NCBI GenBank assembly: GCA_903865895.1
Contig: CAIPLM010000092.1
Span: 1-46,718, forward strand
DNA from: an uncultured Rhodospirillales bacterium
GTDB taxonomy: Bacteria; Pseudomonadota; Alphaproteobacteria; Acetobacterales; Acetobacteraceae
DNA length: 46,718 nucleotides
Direction: 5' to 3'
Under the pieces are notes generated by a model, which did not search any database, was not told where the DNA came from, and worked only from the letters and a program-made list of their open reading frames with translations. Numbering within the stretch: position 1 is the stretch's first letter; the number at the start of each line of letters is the position of its first letter. This document shows positions 46,393 through 46,718 of the stretch, piece after piece. The position numbers were made by a program, and so were the translations under genes.

Positions 46393-46718
46393 GTGATCCC
46401 CGACGCGCAAAGCGAGACCGCCGCCCTCCTGGCGGGCCTCGCCGGGCGGCCGCCGATCGAGACGCATATCTCCGCCGTGTTCGTGGGTGCGGACACGGTG
46501 TGGAAGCTCAAGAAAGCCGTCCGCCTGCCGTTCCATGACTTCACCGCGCTTGCCGAGCGCGAGCGCACGACGAAGCGTGAGCTGGAACTGAACGCCGCCG
46601 ATGCGCCCGGCATGTATCGCGACGCGGTGCCGGTGGTGCGCGGCGCCGATGGCCGCCTCACGCTCGGCGGCGAGGGCACCGTGGTCGACTGGGTGCTGCG
46701 CATGGCCCCGGTGCCGGC
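46393..46718 (+). CDS. COG2187-like aminoglycoside-phosphotransferase/ATPase family protein, N-terminal part
   Basis: A frame opens with GTG at 46393, 13 nt after the pdxH stop, and runs off the window edge. It reads ETHISAVFVGADTVWKLKKA, then VRLPFHDFTALAERE and ELELNAADAPGMYRDAVPVV, with VDWVLRMA near the edge. This pattern (THIS..F..D..WKLK.AVRLPF.DF) matches the N-terminus of the COG2187 kinase-like proteins that are often fused to a C-terminal P-loop ATPase. No clear ribosome-binding site is seen. Its substrate is unknown in the family. The long minus-strand frame opposite is a shadow. Confidence 0.7.
   Translation, partial: MIPDAQSETAALLAGLAGRPPIETHISAVFVGADTVWKLKKAVRLPFHDFTALAERERTTKRELELNAADAPGMYRDAVPVVRGADGRLTLGGEGTVVDWVLRMAPVP

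Noticed and set aside
44499-46703. Minus-strand open frame of 734 codons opposite permeases, pdxH and the last gene
   Set aside because: It is antisense to several well-supported genes and has a low-complexity Gly/His/Arg translation typical of shadows.

Overview
The window is high-GC, gene-dense bacterial chromosome. It looks like an alphaproteobacterium, most likely of the Acetobacteraceae/Rhodospirillales type. Three things support this: the very GC-rich third codon positions, a Hint-domain surface protein of the kind common in Acetobacteraceae, and an SOS operator of the alphaproteobacterial form (GTTC-N7-GTTC on the minus strand). The assignment comes from reading the sequence, not from a database search.

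Layout. (1) 1-7193, minus strand: rplK-rplA-rplJ-rplL-rpoB-rpoC (rpoC runs off the left edge), with structured RNA candidates between rplA and rplJ, rplL and rpoB, and rpoB and rpoC. nusG and secE are not next to rplK. (2) 7391-10178: two D-2-hydroxyacid dehydrogenase genes flanking a divergently transcribed secreted trypsin-like protease. (3) 10299-12485: a large repeat-plus-Hint-domain protein, then tRNA-Leu(UAA). (4) 12628-15464: divergent purD and xseA; XseA carries a 43-residue tandem duplication. (5) 15474-19914, minus strand: a tightly overlapping lipid A/Kdo operon (DUF374 acyltransferase, waaA, lpxK, LpxL-type acyltransferase, HAD phosphatase). (6) 20072-34629: a peptide-type ABC importer locus (binding protein, PLP enzyme, M81 metallopeptidase, two permeases), then a divergent PEP-carboxylase-family gene, an SDR oxidoreductase and a DppD-type ATPase on the minus strand, and an FAD-linked 2-hydroxyacid oxidase and an amidohydrolase on the plus strand. 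Between the last two is a small unrecognised minus-strand gene behind an apparent LexA-controlled, leaderless promoter. (7) 34630-36450: a visibly AT-richer patch with a two-gene unit, a large XRE regulator plus a DUF4258-like small protein, and a gene remnant at its edge. (8) 36499-45671, plus strand: a G3E GTPase, a TauE/SafE permease that seems to start at CTG, a GH20 hexosaminidase, and a complete carbohydrate-type ABC importer with a Gfo/Idh/MocA oxidoreductase. (9) 45789 to the end: pdxH and the start of a COG2187-like kinase/ATPase gene.

How the parts may work together. Regions 1, 4 and 5 are core housekeeping. Region 6 reads as uptake of a peptide-like or modified amino-acid substrate followed by hydrolysis (M81 peptidase, amidohydrolase), PLP chemistry and oxidation; it has only one of the two ATPases such a transporter normally uses. 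Region 8 reads as import of an amino-sugar oligosaccharide and cleavage inside the cell by a GH20 enzyme without a signal peptide. The items most worth following up are the SOS-controlled unknown gene (32829 leftwards), the XRE/DUF4258 pair in its AT-rich patch, the CTG start at 37407, and the altered active-site motifs of the PEP-carboxylase-like protein.
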